Below are positions 41,698-51,732 of a DNA stretch of 64,000 nucleotides, in pieces. The notes under the pieces were generated by a model, which did not search any database, was not told where the DNA came from, and saw only the letters and a list, made by a program, of their open reading frames with translations. The DNA lies in NCBI RefSeq assembly GCF_003096655.1, contig NZ_QEKQ01000003.1, positions 124,001-188,000 on the forward strand, written 5' to 3'. Numbering within the stretch: position 1 is the stretch's first letter; each line of letters starts with the position of its first letter. This DNA comes from Tamilnaduibacter salinus. Lineage in GTDB: Bacteria > Pseudomonadota > Gammaproteobacteria > Pseudomonadales > Oleiphilaceae. The position numbers were made by a program, and so were the translations under genes.

Positions 41698-43059
41698 ATG
41701 AGTCCGACCGATACCATTACCGCCATTGCCACCGCCCCGGGACGTGCCGGTGTTGGCATCATCCGGGTGTCCGGCCCGCTGGCCAGCGTTATTGGTGAGC
41801 GTTTGCTGGGATATCGGCCTCGCCCACGCCATGCCCACTACGGCCCGTTCCATGCCAGCGACGGCCGTGTGATCGATGAGGGCATCGCCCTGTTTTTCCC
41901 CAATCCGCACTCCTTTACCGGCGAGGACGTTCTGGAGCTGCAGGGCCATGGCGGACCGGTCATCCTCGACCTGCTGCTGCGGGCCGTCACTGAGCAGGGG
42001 GCCCGGTTGGCTCGTCCCGGGGAGTTCTCCGAACGGGCCTTTCTCAATGACAAGATGGATCTGACTCAGGCCGAGGCGATCGCCGACCTGATTGAAAGCA
42101 GCTCCGAACAGGCCGCCCGCAGCGCCATGCAATCGCTGCAGGGCGCCTTCTCGAAACGCATTGATGCCCTGGTGGAGGCATTGACCCACTTGAGGATCTA
42201 CGTCGAGGCGGCGATCGATTTTCCTGAGGAGGAGATCGATTTTCTGGCCGATGGCAAGGTCGCCGGCGATCTGGACCTCATCATGCAGGACCTGGACACG
42301 ATCCTCTCAGAAGCCCAGCAGGGGGCGATTCTGCGCGAAGGCATGCGCGTGGTGATTGCCGGACGACCGAATGCCGGCAAATCCAGCCTCCTGAATACCC
42401 TTGCGGGTCGGGAGACGGCCATTGTCACCTCCGTGGAAGGCACCACCCGGGATGTGCTCCGCGAGCAGATCCACATTGATGGCATGCCCCTGCATGTGAT
42501 TGACACCGCCGGCCTTCGGGACCAGGCGGATGAGGTGGAACGCATCGGCATCGAGCGGGCCTGGGAGGAAATCCGACAGGCGGACCGGATCCTGCTGATG
42601 GTGGATGCCACAACCACTGCGGCTACTGACGCCGGTGATATCTGGCCGGATTTTCTCTCGGATCTGCCGGGGGGGGCTCCGTTGACCGTCATCCGGAACA
42701 AGGTGGATCTGTCCGGTGAGTCCCCGGGACTGACGTCGGAAGGACCGGCCCCGGTGGTCCGGCTGGCCGCGCTGTCTGGCGAGGGCATTGATGCCTTGCG
42801 GGAGCACCTAAAGGATTGCATGGGCTACGCCAGTGCCGGCGAAAGTGGCTTTCTCGCCCGGCGTCGCCATCTGAAAGCACTGGAATCGGCTCAGCAGGCG
42901 CTCGTCCAGGGACGGGATCAATTGCAGGGGCATGGCGCCGGCGAGCTGCTGGCTGAGGATCTGCGACAGGCCCAGGATGCGCTCGGGGAAATCACCGGTG
43001 CCATGACGCCGGATGACCTGCTGGGCAAGATCTTCAGCAGCTTCTGCATCGGTAAATAA
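41698..43059 (+). CDS. mnmE: tRNA uridine-5-carboxymethylaminomethyl modification GTPase MnmE
   Basis: A 453-residue GTPase. An N-terminal folate-binding domain ([17 protein letters not shown]) is followed by a helical domain holding the G domain with GRPNAGKSS near residue 222 and [20 protein letters not shown], and the C-terminal CIGK motif (450-453). With MnmG, encoded at 49845, it makes cmnm5U34 or nm5U34 in tRNAs. Confidence 0.98.
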   Translation: MSPTDTITAIATAPGRAGVGIIRVSGPLASVIGERLLGYRPRPRHAHYGPFHASDGRVIDEGIALFFPNPHSFTGEDVLELQGHGGPVILDLLLRAVTEQGARLARPGEFSERAFLNDKMDLTQAEAIADLIESSSEQAARSAMQSLQGAFSKRIDALVEALTHLRIYVEAAIDFPEEEIDFLADGKVAGDLDLIMQDLDTILSEAQQGAILREGMRVVIAGRPNAGKSSLLNTLAGRETAIVTSVEGTTRDVLREQIHIDGMPLHVIDTAGLRDQADEVERIGIERAWEEIRQADRILLMVDATTTAATDAGDIWPDFLSDLPGGAPLTVIRNKVDLSGESPGLTSEGPAPVVRLAALSGEGIDALREHLKDCMGYASAGESGFLARRRHLKALESAQQALVQGRDQLQGHGAGELLAEDLRQAQDALGEITGAMTPDDLLGKIFSSFCIGK

Positions 43060-43082
43060 CCACACAGGGACAGCAGATCATC

Positions 43083-43892
43083 ATGGACGCCATTCAGGCC
43101 TTGATACTCGGACTGCTCCAGGGCATCACCGAATTCCTGCCCATCTCCAGTTCCGCGCACCTGATCCTGGTGCCGGTTCTCACCGGCTGGGCCGACCAGG
43201 GGGTGGCGTTTGATCTCGCCGTGCATCTGGGCACACTGCTGGCGGTGGTGTTGTATTTCCGCCAGGACGTGACGGCGGTGACCCGGGATGGGGTCCTGTC
43301 GCTGATTCGCCGAGAGACCGTCGGGCAGAGCCGCCTGGCCTGGGGGCTGGTGATCGGCACGATTCCGGCCGGACTCGCTGGGCTGCTTCTTCTGGATCTC
43401 ATTGATACCACCTTGCGCTCAGTCGCCGTCATTGCCACTACCACCTTGGTGTTTGGTCTGCTGCTGGGTCTGGCGGATCGGTTTGGGGCCCGTCGGCGGT
43501 CGGTCGATGAGATTACCCTGGCCGATGCCTTCTGGATCGGTATCGGTCAGGCCTTTGCCCTGGTGCCCGGTACGTCCCGTTCGGGCGTCACCATGACGGT
43601 TGGGCTGATGCTGGGGCTGACCCGGGAAGCGGCCTCCCGGTTCTCCTTTCTGCTGGCCATCCCGATCATCGTCCTGGCCGGTGCCGTCAAACTGGTCGAG
43701 GCCTTTCAGTCCGCGGTCACTCCGGATTGGTCTGCGTTTCTGCTGGGTTCGGCGGTGTCATTCCTGATGGCCATTACCACCATCCACTTTTTCCTCAAGT
43801 GGCTGAACGCCGTCGGATTCTGGCCCTATGTGGTGTATCGCATCCTACTGGCGGGGCTGCTCTATGCGCTGATTATCGGCGGGGTGTTCTGA
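43083..43892 (+). CDS. uppP: Undecaprenyl-diphosphatase
   Basis: A 269-residue inner-membrane enzyme with about eight TM segments that recycles undecaprenyl pyrophosphate for cell-wall synthesis; excess gives bacitracin resistance. Both active-site blocks are present: GITEFLPISSSAHLIL near residue 16-31 and LVPGTSRSGVTMT near 160-172. It follows mnmE by 23 bases. An 11-bp perfect inverted repeat (43893-43918) overlaps its stop but has no T-run. Confidence 0.97.
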   Translation: MDAIQALILGLLQGITEFLPISSSAHLILVPVLTGWADQGVAFDLAVHLGTLLAVVLYFRQDVTAVTRDGVLSLIRRETVGQSRLAWGLVIGTIPAGLAGLLLLDLIDTTLRSVAVIATTTLVFGLLLGLADRFGARRRSVDEITLADAFWIGIGQAFALVPGTSRSGVTMTVGLMLGLTREAASRFSFLLAIPIIVLAGAVKLVEAFQSAVTPDWSAFLLGSAVSFLMAITTIHFFLKWLNAVGFWPYVVYRILLAGLLYALIIGGVF

Positions 43893-43918
43893 GACGCAAC
43901 GGTGAGAACCGTTGCGTC
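43893..43918. repeat. Perfect 11-bp inverted repeat after uppP
   Basis: GACGCAACGGT at 43893-43903 pairs with 43908-43918 over the tetraloop GAGA. No T-run follows on either strand, so it may be a Rho-independent stop of low quality, an mRNA-stability hairpin, or a protein site. Confidence 0.5.
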
Positions 43919-43989
43919 ACTGGCCGGGTAGAATCACCCTTGGCCATGCTCTATGGTCGAATCGCTACGACGTTCTACCGAGCATACTC

Positions 43990-44925
43990 CTAGCCCACTT
44001 TGTGCAGATCCCGGCTCCACGCGGGTGTCAGCGCCTCGGTGCTTGTGCGATTGCCCAGAAAATCCGGGCGGGGTTTGTTGCCGCAGTAAGGCTGGCGCAG
44101 CTTGTTTTCCACACTGTTATAGACAAAGAACAGGTTACTCCGCGGCCAGGGTGACATATTGGCGTTGGAGCCGTGCAGGGTATTGCACTCAAAGATGATC
44201 AACGAGCCCGCTGGACCGGTCGGGGCCTGAATGCCGTGGCGTTCAATCTCCCGGTTCAGATCCTGTCCCGAGGGCACCCCCAGCTCCTGTTTCTTCAGTG
44301 ACGACTGGTAGTTGTCTTCCGGTGTGCGACCGACACAGGGGATGTAGGTTTTGTGGGACCCGGGTACGAGCATCAGGGGGCCGTTGAACGGCGTGTTGTC
44401 GGTCAGCGCAATGGAAAAGCTCACCGACCGCATCCGTGGCATGCCGTCCTCGGCGTGCCAGGTTTCAAAATCCGAATGCCAGTCAAAGCCCTTGCCGTGG
44501 AAGCCGGGCTTATAGTTGATGCGTGACTGGTGAATGTAGACGTCACTGCCCAGCAGCTGATGCACCATGTCGAGGATCCGCGGGTCGCGGGTTAACCGGT
44601 CGAACCGCTCAGACAGTTCATGGATGCCGAAAATGGAGCGGATTTCCTGTTTGCCCGGCTCGGTGATGGTCCCTTCCGAGTGCAATACCGATTCATCATT
44701 CTCATAAGCCCGCAGGTCCTCCCGGAAACGTCGGACCAACTCCGGATCAAGAAACTGGTTGAATACGAGGAAACCGTCACGTTCATACCGGGCCAGATCG
44801 GTGTCACTGAGCGGACCGTCTGAGCGGTCCCGGCCGGTGCTGTGGACGATGGGATCCAGCCGTTCAAAGCGTGACATCGGCCGCTCCAGTCGGGTGGGAT
44901 ATAGATCGTCAGAACGAGTCTCCAT
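43990..44925 (-). CDS. ectD: Ectoine hydroxylase
   Basis: A 311-residue Fe(II)/2-oxoglutarate dioxygenase that turns ectoine into 5-hydroxyectoine. The EctD signature FDWHSDFETWHAEDGMP carries iron ligands H150 and D152; the third, H251, is in NTLHGSNANMSPWPRSN. These numbers are close to those of known EctD enzymes. The ectABC synthesis genes are not in the window, so this copy is an orphan here and must work with genes elsewhere or with imported ectoine. It marks a salt-adapted organism. Confidence 0.95.
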   Translation of the reverse strand: METRSDDLYPTRLERPMSRFERLDPIVHSTGRDRSDGPLSDTDLARYERDGFLVFNQFLDPELVRRFREDLRAYENDESVLHSEGTITEPGKQEIRSIFGIHELSERFDRLTRDPRILDMVHQLLGSDVYIHQSRINYKPGFHGKGFDWHSDFETWHAEDGMPRMRSVSFSIALTDNTPFNGPLMLVPGSHKTYIPCVGRTPEDNYQSSLKKQELGVPSGQDLNREIERHGIQAPTGPAGSLIIFECNTLHGSNANMSPWPRSNLFFVYNSVENKLRQPYCGNKPRPDFLGNRTSTEALTPAWSRDLHKVG

Positions 44926-45062
44926 ATTCGAACCTCCTCTCTATTACGACATCTCTTGTGTTGATGCGCGATGGTCGTCGCGACTTAGAATCTCCTATTG
45001 GAAGTGTGTATGGGACAGTCGGGTCCGGAGCCCATTTTTTCAACCCCCCGCGTCCAGGGGCG

Positions 45063-45095
45063 AAAAAAAGGGAGCGTTTCCCTCGAAACGCTCCC
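45063..45095 (-). terminator. Intrinsic terminator of the acyl-CoA dehydrogenase gene
   Basis: GGGAGCGTTTC at 45070-45080 pairs perfectly with 45085-45095 over a 4-base loop. On the minus strand seven T follow (complement of 45063-45069). It lies 20 bases past the dehydrogenase stop and separates it from ectD. Confidence 0.92.
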
Positions 45096-45115
45096 TCTCT
45101 CCGTCGGTCGGGACC

Positions 45116-46936
45116 TCAGTCAATGAATGACATGTGATCCGGCTCGATCTGCATCAGGCTCTTCGTCGGGCTCAGCATGCTCGTGGCATGGGCCTGTGCC
45201 CGCGGCAACAACCGGTCGTAGTAGAACTCGGCCGTATCGATCTTGGCCTGATAGAAGGCTTCGGATTCGTCACCGCCGTCCGCCAGCTTCTCACTGGCGA
45301 CCGCCGCCTGGCGAGCCCACATGTAGGCCATGGTCACGTAGCCGCTGAACATCAGGAAGTCGTGGGCGGCGGCGCTGACAATGTCCCGGTCCTTGCGCGC
45401 GATCAGCATCAGGCGCACGGTCAGCACGTTCCACTGGGCCGCCAGTTTGAGCAGTTCCCAGGCCATGGGCCGCATCGTTTTGTTGGTCACCTGCTTGCGG
45501 GCAAAGTTGGAGATCTTGAAGGTGAACTCGCGCACCGCACCGCCCTGGGTCATCAACAGCACCTTGCGGCCGAGCAGGTCCAGTGCCTGGATGCCGGTGG
45601 TACCCTCGTAAAGGGTCGCGATCCGGGTGTCCCGGACGATCTGCTCCATGCCATGTTCACTGATGTAGCCATGGCCGCCAAACACCTGCATGCCCTGGTT
45701 GGCCGCTTCGTAGCCCAGTTCCGTCAGGAAGCCCTTGAGGATCGGAGTCAGGAAGCCGAGCTTGTCGTCGTACGCGGCGGACTTCTTCTCGTCCCCTTCC
45801 AGGTGACCGGCCACCATGTGGTCGGCAAGCCGGGCCGCGTAATACAGCATGGACCGGCCGCCCTCGGCGATGGCTTTCTGCGTCAGCAGCATGCGACGGA
45901 CGTCGGCATGGTGAATGAGGGAATCCGCCACCTGGTCCGGCTCCTTTTTCCCGGACAGGGCCCGCATGGAGCGGCGGTCCTTGGCATACTCCAGCGACCA
46001 CTGGTAAGACAGTTCCGCCGGACCCACACCCTGGATGGCGGTGCCGATCCGGGCCGTGTTCATGAAGGTGAACATGCAGTTCAGGCCTTCATTGGGCGGG
46101 CCGATCAGGAACCCTCGGGATTCGTCGAAGTTGAGCACGGCCGTCGCAGAAGCCTTGATGCCCATCTTCTTCTCGAGTGAGCCCACGTTGACGTTGTTGA
46201 AGTCACCGACGCTGCCGTCATCGTTTGGCAGATACTTGGGGACAATGAACAGGGAAATGCCCTTGGTGCCCTTGGGAGCGTCCGGCAGTCGCGCCAGCAC
46301 GATGTGGACGATGTTCTCGGTCAGATCATGATCGCCCGAGGAGATGAAGATCTTGGTGCCGGTCAGCTTGTAGCTGCCATCGTCCAGAGCTTCCGCCTTG
46401 GTCTTTACCTGGCCCAGATCCGTGCCGCACTGCGGTTCGGTCAGGCACATGGTGCCGCCCCAGCGTCCCTCGGTCAGCGGCACCAGGTACTGCTGTTGCT
46501 GTTCCTCAGTGCCGTGCAGCTGAATCGTGTTCATCGCCCCCAGTGACAGCCCCGGGTACATGCTGAATGGCCAGTTGGCCGTGCCCATCATTTCCTGCTT
46601 GAGCAGGCCCATGGAGGCGGGCAGTCCCTGGCCACCAAATTCTTCCGGCGCGGACAGTCCCTGCCAGCCGCCCATCACGTACTGTTCGTAGGCTTCCTTG
46701 TAACCGGTCGGCGTCGTGACCTTGCCGTCCTCGAGTTTGCAGCCCTCCTCGTCGCCGCTTTGATACAGCGGACTCAGCACTTCTTCGCAGAACCGGCCAC
46801 ACTCGGTCAGGATGGCATCAACAATGTCCGGCGTGGCGTTCTCGCCGTTGCTCAGCGCCTCGTAGTGGCGCGGGTAGTCGAACACATCGTTGAGCAGGAA
46901 CTTCATATCCCGCAGGGGCGCTTTGTACGTCGGCAT
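45116..46936 (-). CDS. Acyl-CoA dehydrogenase, long form (DmdC/FadE5-like)
   Basis: A 606-residue flavoenzyme. Besides the N-terminal, middle (MCLTEPQCGTDLG and GTKIFISSGDHDL) and C-terminal acyl-CoA dehydrogenase parts, it carries the extra C-terminal domain of the 600-residue class. The catalytic Glu region is LYEGTTGIQALDL near residue 430. Such enzymes oxidise medium or long acyl-CoAs, or methylmercaptopropionyl-CoA in the DmdC branch; the substrate cannot be set from sequence. ATG at 46936 has GAGAGG upstream. It stands alone with its own terminator. Confidence 0.93.
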   Translation of the reverse strand: MPTYKAPLRDMKFLLNDVFDYPRHYEALSNGENATPDIVDAILTECGRFCEEVLSPLYQSGDEEGCKLEDGKVTTPTGYKEAYEQYVMGGWQGLSAPEEFGGQGLPASMGLLKQEMMGTANWPFSMYPGLSLGAMNTIQLHGTEEQQQQYLVPLTEGRWGGTMCLTEPQCGTDLGQVKTKAEALDDGSYKLTGTKIFISSGDHDLTENIVHIVLARLPDAPKGTKGISLFIVPKYLPNDDGSVGDFNNVNVGSLEKKMGIKASATAVLNFDESRGFLIGPPNEGLNCMFTFMNTARIGTAIQGVGPAELSYQWSLEYAKDRRSMRALSGKKEPDQVADSLIHHADVRRMLLTQKAIAEGGRSMLYYAARLADHMVAGHLEGDEKKSAAYDDKLGFLTPILKGFLTELGYEAANQGMQVFGGHGYISEHGMEQIVRDTRIATLYEGTTGIQALDLLGRKVLLMTQGGAVREFTFKISNFARKQVTNKTMRPMAWELLKLAAQWNVLTVRLMLIARKDRDIVSAAAHDFLMFSGYVTMAYMWARQAAVASEKLADGGDESEAFYQAKIDTAEFYYDRLLPRAQAHATSMLSPTKSLMQIEPDHMSFID

Positions 46937-47203
46937 AGCGAATCCTCTCATTGCAAAAGTGCTGACGCCGGGTGGCGCCGCGATGAGGCTGTTTTACGAC
47001 AAACATCCAGGGCTGCCATTGACGAAAACCACTCCGGGGTCTGTCCTCGCAGCCAATTTGCTGAAATGACGCAGAGATATCCGTGTGTTTGGCCCTTAAT
47101 GACAACTATGGACGGGCTGGTCTGCAGACGCACCGCTGCCGTATTGATTCGGGGCTGGCGCGATGGGTGCCAGTGCTTGAATGACCATCATGGAGTGTGT
47201 CTG

Positions 47204-47740
47204 ATGCGTGTCACAATTCTCTCGCTGTTGCTTCTACTGGGCGGCTGCGCTGGCCCGAATCTGTCGGATTACCGGGACGAACAACCCCGCCTCGTTCCCT
47301 CTGAGTTCTTCCAGGGTGAGCTCACTGCCCGTGGGGTCGTCAAAGACCGTTCCGGCGCTGTCATCCGCACGTTCGATGCGACGATTGATGCCAGCTGGGA
47401 TGACGATGGTGTGGGCACTCTGGACGAGGTCTTCCAGTACAACGATGGCGAAACCGACACCCGGGTCTGGACGCTGACGCCAGAACAAGACGGCTATCGT
47501 GCCACCGCCGGCGATGTGACCGAGTCGGGCTTCATGGAATGGCAGGGCAACGCCATCCACATGAATTATGTTCTGGAGGTGCCGTACGGGGATGGCACCA
47601 TCAACGTCCGTATGGATGACTGGATGTATCAAGTCACACCGGACACCGTCATCAATGAAACCACCATGAGCAAATGGGGAGTTCAGGTCGGTGAGGTGGT
47701 GCTGGTGATTCAGAAGACCGGATCTGACCAAGGACAGTAA
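47204..47740 (+). CDS. DUF3833 family lipoprotein
   Basis: A 178-residue lipoprotein. The signal ILSLLLLLGGC places the lipidated Cys near residue 15. The mature part (FFQGELTARGVVKDRSGAVIRTFDATIDASWDDDGVGTLDE...) matches the DUF3833 family, a lipocalin-like beta fold of unknown role. The ATG at 47204 is the only start that gives a signal peptide. It diverges from the acyl-CoA dehydrogenase gene across 267 bases in which no promoter is clear. Confidence 0.85.
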   Translation: MRVTILSLLLLLGGCAGPNLSDYRDEQPRLVPSEFFQGELTARGVVKDRSGAVIRTFDATIDASWDDDGVGTLDEVFQYNDGETDTRVWTLTPEQDGYRATAGDVTESGFMEWQGNAIHMNYVLEVPYGDGTINVRMDDWMYQVTPDTVINETTMSKWGVQVGEVVLVIQKTGSDQGQ

Positions 47741-47791
47741 GGGCCGACCATACCGGGTTGGGACTGTCCGTCGCGATGGTCTCTGGCCGAC

Positions 47792-48170
47792 TCAGTCCCA
47801 TGCCGGGGGTAACAGGTCGGGCAGGTTGAGCTGGCCTTCGAACACCTCGTCCGGGTGCATGTCCACGCAGAACACCGGACCGGCCGGTATCCGGGTCGCG
47901 AACGTCACGGTCCGTACGGCGTCGGGCAGGCCAACGTAGGGTCGGGAGGCGCACACGCGGTCGGGGTGCTCCAGGGCACGGCGGAAGTAATCCCGGTGCG
48001 ACCAGCAGGCGCCGCCGGACTGGTGCAGCGGATTGAAGTCGGCCCCCCGTGTGCCCCCGGACGTATCGCTGATCACGCCCCCGATCTGGATCCCTTCGTC
48101 GTTGAGAATGAAACAGCGCCGGATGCCGGCCAGTGTGAGCAGTCGCAGATAGCTATCGTGTAGTGCAAGG
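47792..48170 (-). pseudogene. Remnant of a PDC/Cache sensor-domain protein
   Basis: A frame open from about 48240 to 47792 on the minus strand reads like the C-terminal half of a PDC (Cache) sensor: YLRLLTLAGIRRCFILND, then GGACWSHRDYFRRALEHP and SRPYVGLPDAVRTVTFAT. There is no ATG in it; the only standard start is a GTG at 48076, which would cut the domain. A stop closes the frame about 65 bases above the sensor part. It is probably a gene that lost its 5' half; a complete small sensor started at a rare codon is less likely. Confidence 0.5.
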
Positions 48171-48248
48171 TAAACCGGGTTGCTTGTGAAAGGAGCAGGC
48201 CTGTCGCAGACTGCGGTGATTCGGTTCGACAGGGAGATCTATGGCGTC

Positions 48249-49574
48249 ATGGCAACACGGCGGCAGTTCCAGCTCCTGGGGCAGCGACGATTCCTGCCCT
48301 ATTTCCTGACCCAGTTCTCCGGTGCCTTCAACGACAACCTGTTCAAGAACCTGCTTCTGCTGGTGATCACCTACCGGGCCGGTGGCCTGATGGGTCTGTC
48401 GGTGGATCTGGTGGTGAACCTTGCCGCCTTTCTGTTCATCCTGCCGTATTTCCTGTTCTCCGGCATCGCGGGTCAACTTGCGGACCGGTTTGAACAGGCG
48501 GTGCTGATCCGGCGGGTGAAGGCGCTGGAGGTGGGCATTATGGTGGTCGCCGCCACCGGGCTGCTAATGGGGTGGTACGAGGTGTTGCTGCTGTTGCTGT
48601 TCCTGACCGGGGTCCAGTCCACCTTCTTTGGGCCGGTGAAATACGCCATTCTGCCCCGTGTGCTGGCGGAGCGCGAATTGGTGGGCGGCAACGGCCTGGT
48701 TGGGATGGGGACTTTTGTGGCCATTCTGCTGGGGACCATTGCCGCCGGACCGATCATGGTACTGCCCGGTGCCCTGTGGATTGGCGCCGGCGCCGTACTG
48801 AGCGTGGCGGTTCTGGGGTATCTGGCGGCGCGATCCATTCCGGCCACGATGCCGACGGGCCCGCCGGTGCGGGAGAAGCTGAGCCTCTTTCGCGAGACCC
48901 TTGCCATCCTGCGACTGGCACGGGAACGTCGAATCGTCTTGCTCGGAATTCTGGCCATCTCCTGGTTCTGGCTGCTGGGCGCGGCCTACCTCACCCAGTT
49001 TCCCAACTTTGCCCGCACGGTCCTGAACGGCGATGAGACGGTGGTCAGCCTGCTGCTTGTGTTGTTCATTATCGGGATTTCGATTGGTGCCATGCTGTGC
49101 GAAACGCTCAACCGGGGTGCGGTGAGTCTGCGTCTGGTTCCGTTCGCTGCACTGGGTCTGAGCGCCTTCGGGACCGACCTGTATTTCGCGGTACCGCCGG
49201 TCACCTCGTCGCCCGACTGGTGGGTATTGCTGACCGATAGCCGTTTCTACCGGCTTGAGGCGGACCTGCTTGGCATCGGTCTGAGCGGGGGGCTGTTTAT
49301 CGTGCCGCTCTATGCATTCATTCAGAATGAGACACCGCCGGATCGCCGGGCTCGCATCATCGCGGCACTGAACGTGATCAACGCCCTGTTCATGGTGATC
49401 AGTGCCATGCTCGGCATGGTGTTGCTCGGCATCATCGGGCTGTCGATTCCGATCTTCCTGTTAATGCTTTCGCTGGTGAGCCTGCCGGTGACCCTGGGGC
49501 TGCTGTGGCGATTGCACCAGCACCGCCGGACCTTGCCGGACGATCCCGGCGAGAAGCTGTCCAAGCATCGCTAA
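48249..49574 (+). CDS. MFS transporter, LplT-like
   Basis: A 441-residue inner-membrane protein with about 12 TM segments. The start FLPYFLTQFSGAFNDNLFKNLLLLVITYR is that of LplT, the lysophospholipid flippase, and of the transporter half of the fused acyltransferases. No PlsC or acyl-ligase domain is attached and none is encoded beside it. Many marine gammaproteobacteria keep such a stand-alone version. The ATG at 48249 is chosen because MATRRQFQLLG leads straight into the first TM. Confidence 0.88.
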   Translation: MATRRQFQLLGQRRFLPYFLTQFSGAFNDNLFKNLLLLVITYRAGGLMGLSVDLVVNLAAFLFILPYFLFSGIAGQLADRFEQAVLIRRVKALEVGIMVVAATGLLMGWYEVLLLLLFLTGVQSTFFGPVKYAILPRVLAERELVGGNGLVGMGTFVAILLGTIAAGPIMVLPGALWIGAGAVLSVAVLGYLAARSIPATMPTGPPVREKLSLFRETLAILRLARERRIVLLGILAISWFWLLGAAYLTQFPNFARTVLNGDETVVSLLLVLFIIGISIGAMLCETLNRGAVSLRLVPFAALGLSAFGTDLYFAVPPVTSSPDWWVLLTDSRFYRLEADLLGIGLSGGLFIVPLYAFIQNETPPDRRARIIAALNVINALFMVISAMLGMVLLGIIGLSIPIFLLMLSLVSLPVTLGLLWRLHQHRRTLPDDPGEKLSKHR

Positions 49575-49844
49575 ACCCTGTGGACAAAAACGGGGACAGA
49601 CCGTGGGGATCTTTTGTAAGACTTTATAAAAATTCATCTAAAACAATAACATATAGAATTCAAAGCCACTTTATTGAGCCGTCAGAATTGTGGATAACTT
49701 TTTAACAACCACGTGAGAAATAATGGCTAACCGGTTGATTTCAAGAAATCCGCTTCCGTGATTAAAAAATAACCATATGCGGTGCAATCCGGGCGCGGGA
49801 CACGTTATAATCCCGCCCTATTTTTTCAGGTTCCGAGGTGACGT
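49575..49844. other. Origin-like AT-rich region upstream of mnmG
   Basis: These 270 bases hold one perfect DnaA box (49689-49697, minus) and one with a single mismatch (49579-49587, minus), flanking a very AT-rich stretch (about 49611-49672) and followed by another at 49760-49775. A perfect TATAAT at 49806-49811 is the likely mnmG -10. In enteric bacteria oriC lies exactly here, beside mnmG. Here it may be a second, relic or accessory DnaA-binding locus. Confidence 0.55.
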
Positions 49845-51731
49845 GTGGATTATCCGAATCGGTTTGATGTGATCGTCATTGGTGGCGGCCACGCCGGCAC
49901 GGAGGCGGCGCTGTCCGCAGCTCGTATGGGCTGCCAGACGCTGCTACTGACGCACAACATCGAAACCCTGGGCCAGATGTCCTGCAACCCGGCCATCGGT
50001 GGCATCGGCAAAAGCCATCTGGTCAAGGAAATCGATGCTCTGGGCGGCGCGATGGGCGAAGCAACCGATCGCGCCGGTATCCAGTTCCGCACGCTGAATG
50101 CCCGCAAGGGTCCGGCGGTACGTGCCACACGGGCCCAGGCCGACCGGGTGCTCTATAAGGCGGCCATCCGTGAAATGCTGGAGAACCAGCCCAACCTGAC
50201 GCTGTTCCAACAGGCCGCCGATGATCTGATCGTCGACGGCGACGAGGCGAAGGGCGTGGTGACTCAGACCGGCATCCGGTTCCATGCATCGTCCGTCGTG
50301 CTCACCACCGGCACCTTTCTCGGTGGTGTGATCCATCTGGGCATGCAGAACCATTCCGGTGGCCGCGCCGGCGATCCGTCCACGATCGGTCTGGCCGAAC
50401 GCCTGCGGGAACTGCCGTTCAATGTCGGCCGGCTCAAAACCGGCACGCCGCCGCGCATTGACGGCAAGACGGTGGATTTCTCCGTCATGGAAGAACAGTG
50501 GGGCGATGACCCGACACCAATCATGTCCTTCATGGGGGATCGCAGCCAGCATCCTGAGCAGATGTGTTGCTTCATCACCCGGACTACCGAGCGGACCCAC
50601 GACATCATCCGCGGCGGCCTGGACCGCTCGCCGATGTTTGCGGGTGACATTGAGGGCATCGGCCCGCGGTATTGCCCGTCCATTGAGGACAAGGTGCACC
50701 GCTTTGCCGACAAGAATTCGCATCAGATCTTCGTGGAGCCCGAGGGCCTGAACACCCACGAGCTGTATCCCAACGGCATCAGCACCAGTCTGCCGTTTGA
50801 TGTCCAGCTGGAGGCGGTGCGCTCCATTCCCGGATTTGAGAACGCGCATGTGACGCGCCCGGGGTATGCCATCGAGTATGATTTCCTGAATCCTCAGGAC
50901 CTGCGCCACACCCTGGAGACCAAGTTCATCCACAACCTGTGGTTTGCCGGTCAGATTAACGGTACGACGGGGTACGAGGAAGCTGGTGCCCAGGGCCTGC
51001 TGGCAGGCATCAACGCGGCGCGCCGCGCCCAGGGACAGGACGGCTGGTACCCGCGCCGGGACGAGGCCTATCTGGGCGTTTTGGTGGACGACCTGATCAC
51101 CATGGGCACGAAGGAACCCTACCGGATGTTCACAAGCCGCGCGGAGTATCGTCTGATCCTGCGTGAAGACAATGCCGACCTGCGTCTGACCGAAACCGGC
51201 CGGAAACTGGGTCTTGTCGATGACCGGCGCTGGCAGCGCTTCAATGAGAAGCGCGAGGGCATTGCCACGGAGCGTCAGCGGCTGGACACCACCAAGGTCC
51301 GGCCCGCGTCCGAACAGGCGCAGGTGGCAAACCGCTATCTGAAGAGTCCGATGAAGGATGCGCTGTCGCTGTCCGACCTGTTACGCCGGCCTGAAATCGG
51401 TTACGACCAGGTGGCGGAGATTGGTGGCGAGCGCGCCGGGGACGACACGGTCGCCGGCCAGGTTGAAATTCAGATCAAGTACGAGGGGTACATCTCGCGC
51501 CAGGAAGCGGAGATTGACCGGCTGCGCCGCAACGAGGACCTGCCGTTGCCGGTGGATCTGGACTACGATGCCGTCGGCGGCCTGTCCAACGAGATTACCC
51601 AGAAGCTCAAGGAGGTCCGGCCCGAGACCGTGGCCCAGGCCTCACGCATTCAGGGGGTCACCCCGGCGGCGATTTCCCAGCTGCTGATCCACCTGAAGAA
51701 GCGGGACCTGCTGCGCCGGGAAACGGCCTGA
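49845..51731 (+). CDS. mnmG: tRNA uridine-5-carboxymethylaminomethyl modification enzyme MnmG
   Basis: A 628-residue FAD enzyme and partner of MnmE. The FAD site is [19 protein letters not shown] near residue 11-29; [23 protein letters not shown] and [18 protein letters not shown] are family blocks. The start is GTG at 49845 with GAGGTGA upstream. The rsmG GTG follows one base after the stop. Length is normal. Confidence 0.98.
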   Translation: MDYPNRFDVIVIGGGHAGTEAALSAARMGCQTLLLTHNIETLGQMSCNPAIGGIGKSHLVKEIDALGGAMGEATDRAGIQFRTLNARKGPAVRATRAQADRVLYKAAIREMLENQPNLTLFQQAADDLIVDGDEAKGVVTQTGIRFHASSVVLTTGTFLGGVIHLGMQNHSGGRAGDPSTIGLAERLRELPFNVGRLKTGTPPRIDGKTVDFSVMEEQWGDDPTPIMSFMGDRSQHPEQMCCFITRTTERTHDIIRGGLDRSPMFAGDIEGIGPRYCPSIEDKVHRFADKNSHQIFVEPEGLNTHELYPNGISTSLPFDVQLEAVRSIPGFENAHVTRPGYAIEYDFLNPQDLRHTLETKFIHNLWFAGQINGTTGYEEAGAQGLLAGINAARRAQGQDGWYPRRDEAYLGVLVDDLITMGTKEPYRMFTSRAEYRLILREDNADLRLTETGRKLGLVDDRRWQRFNEKREGIATERQRLDTTKVRPASEQAQVANRYLKSPMKDALSLSDLLRRPEIGYDQVAEIGGERAGDDTVAGQVEIQIKYEGYISRQEAEIDRLRRNEDLPLPVDLDYDAVGGLSNEITQKLKEVRPETVAQASRIQGVTPAAISQLLIHLKKRDLLRRETA

Positions 51732-51732
51732 G

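Noticed and set aside
46760-47203. Upstream extension of the DUF3833 lipoprotein frame
   Set aside because: It overlaps the acyl-CoA dehydrogenase gene on the other strand and would bury the lipoprotein signal.
49702-49717. CCACGTGAG core near the mnmG origin-like region as a third parS
   Set aside because: Only about 10 of 16 positions match.
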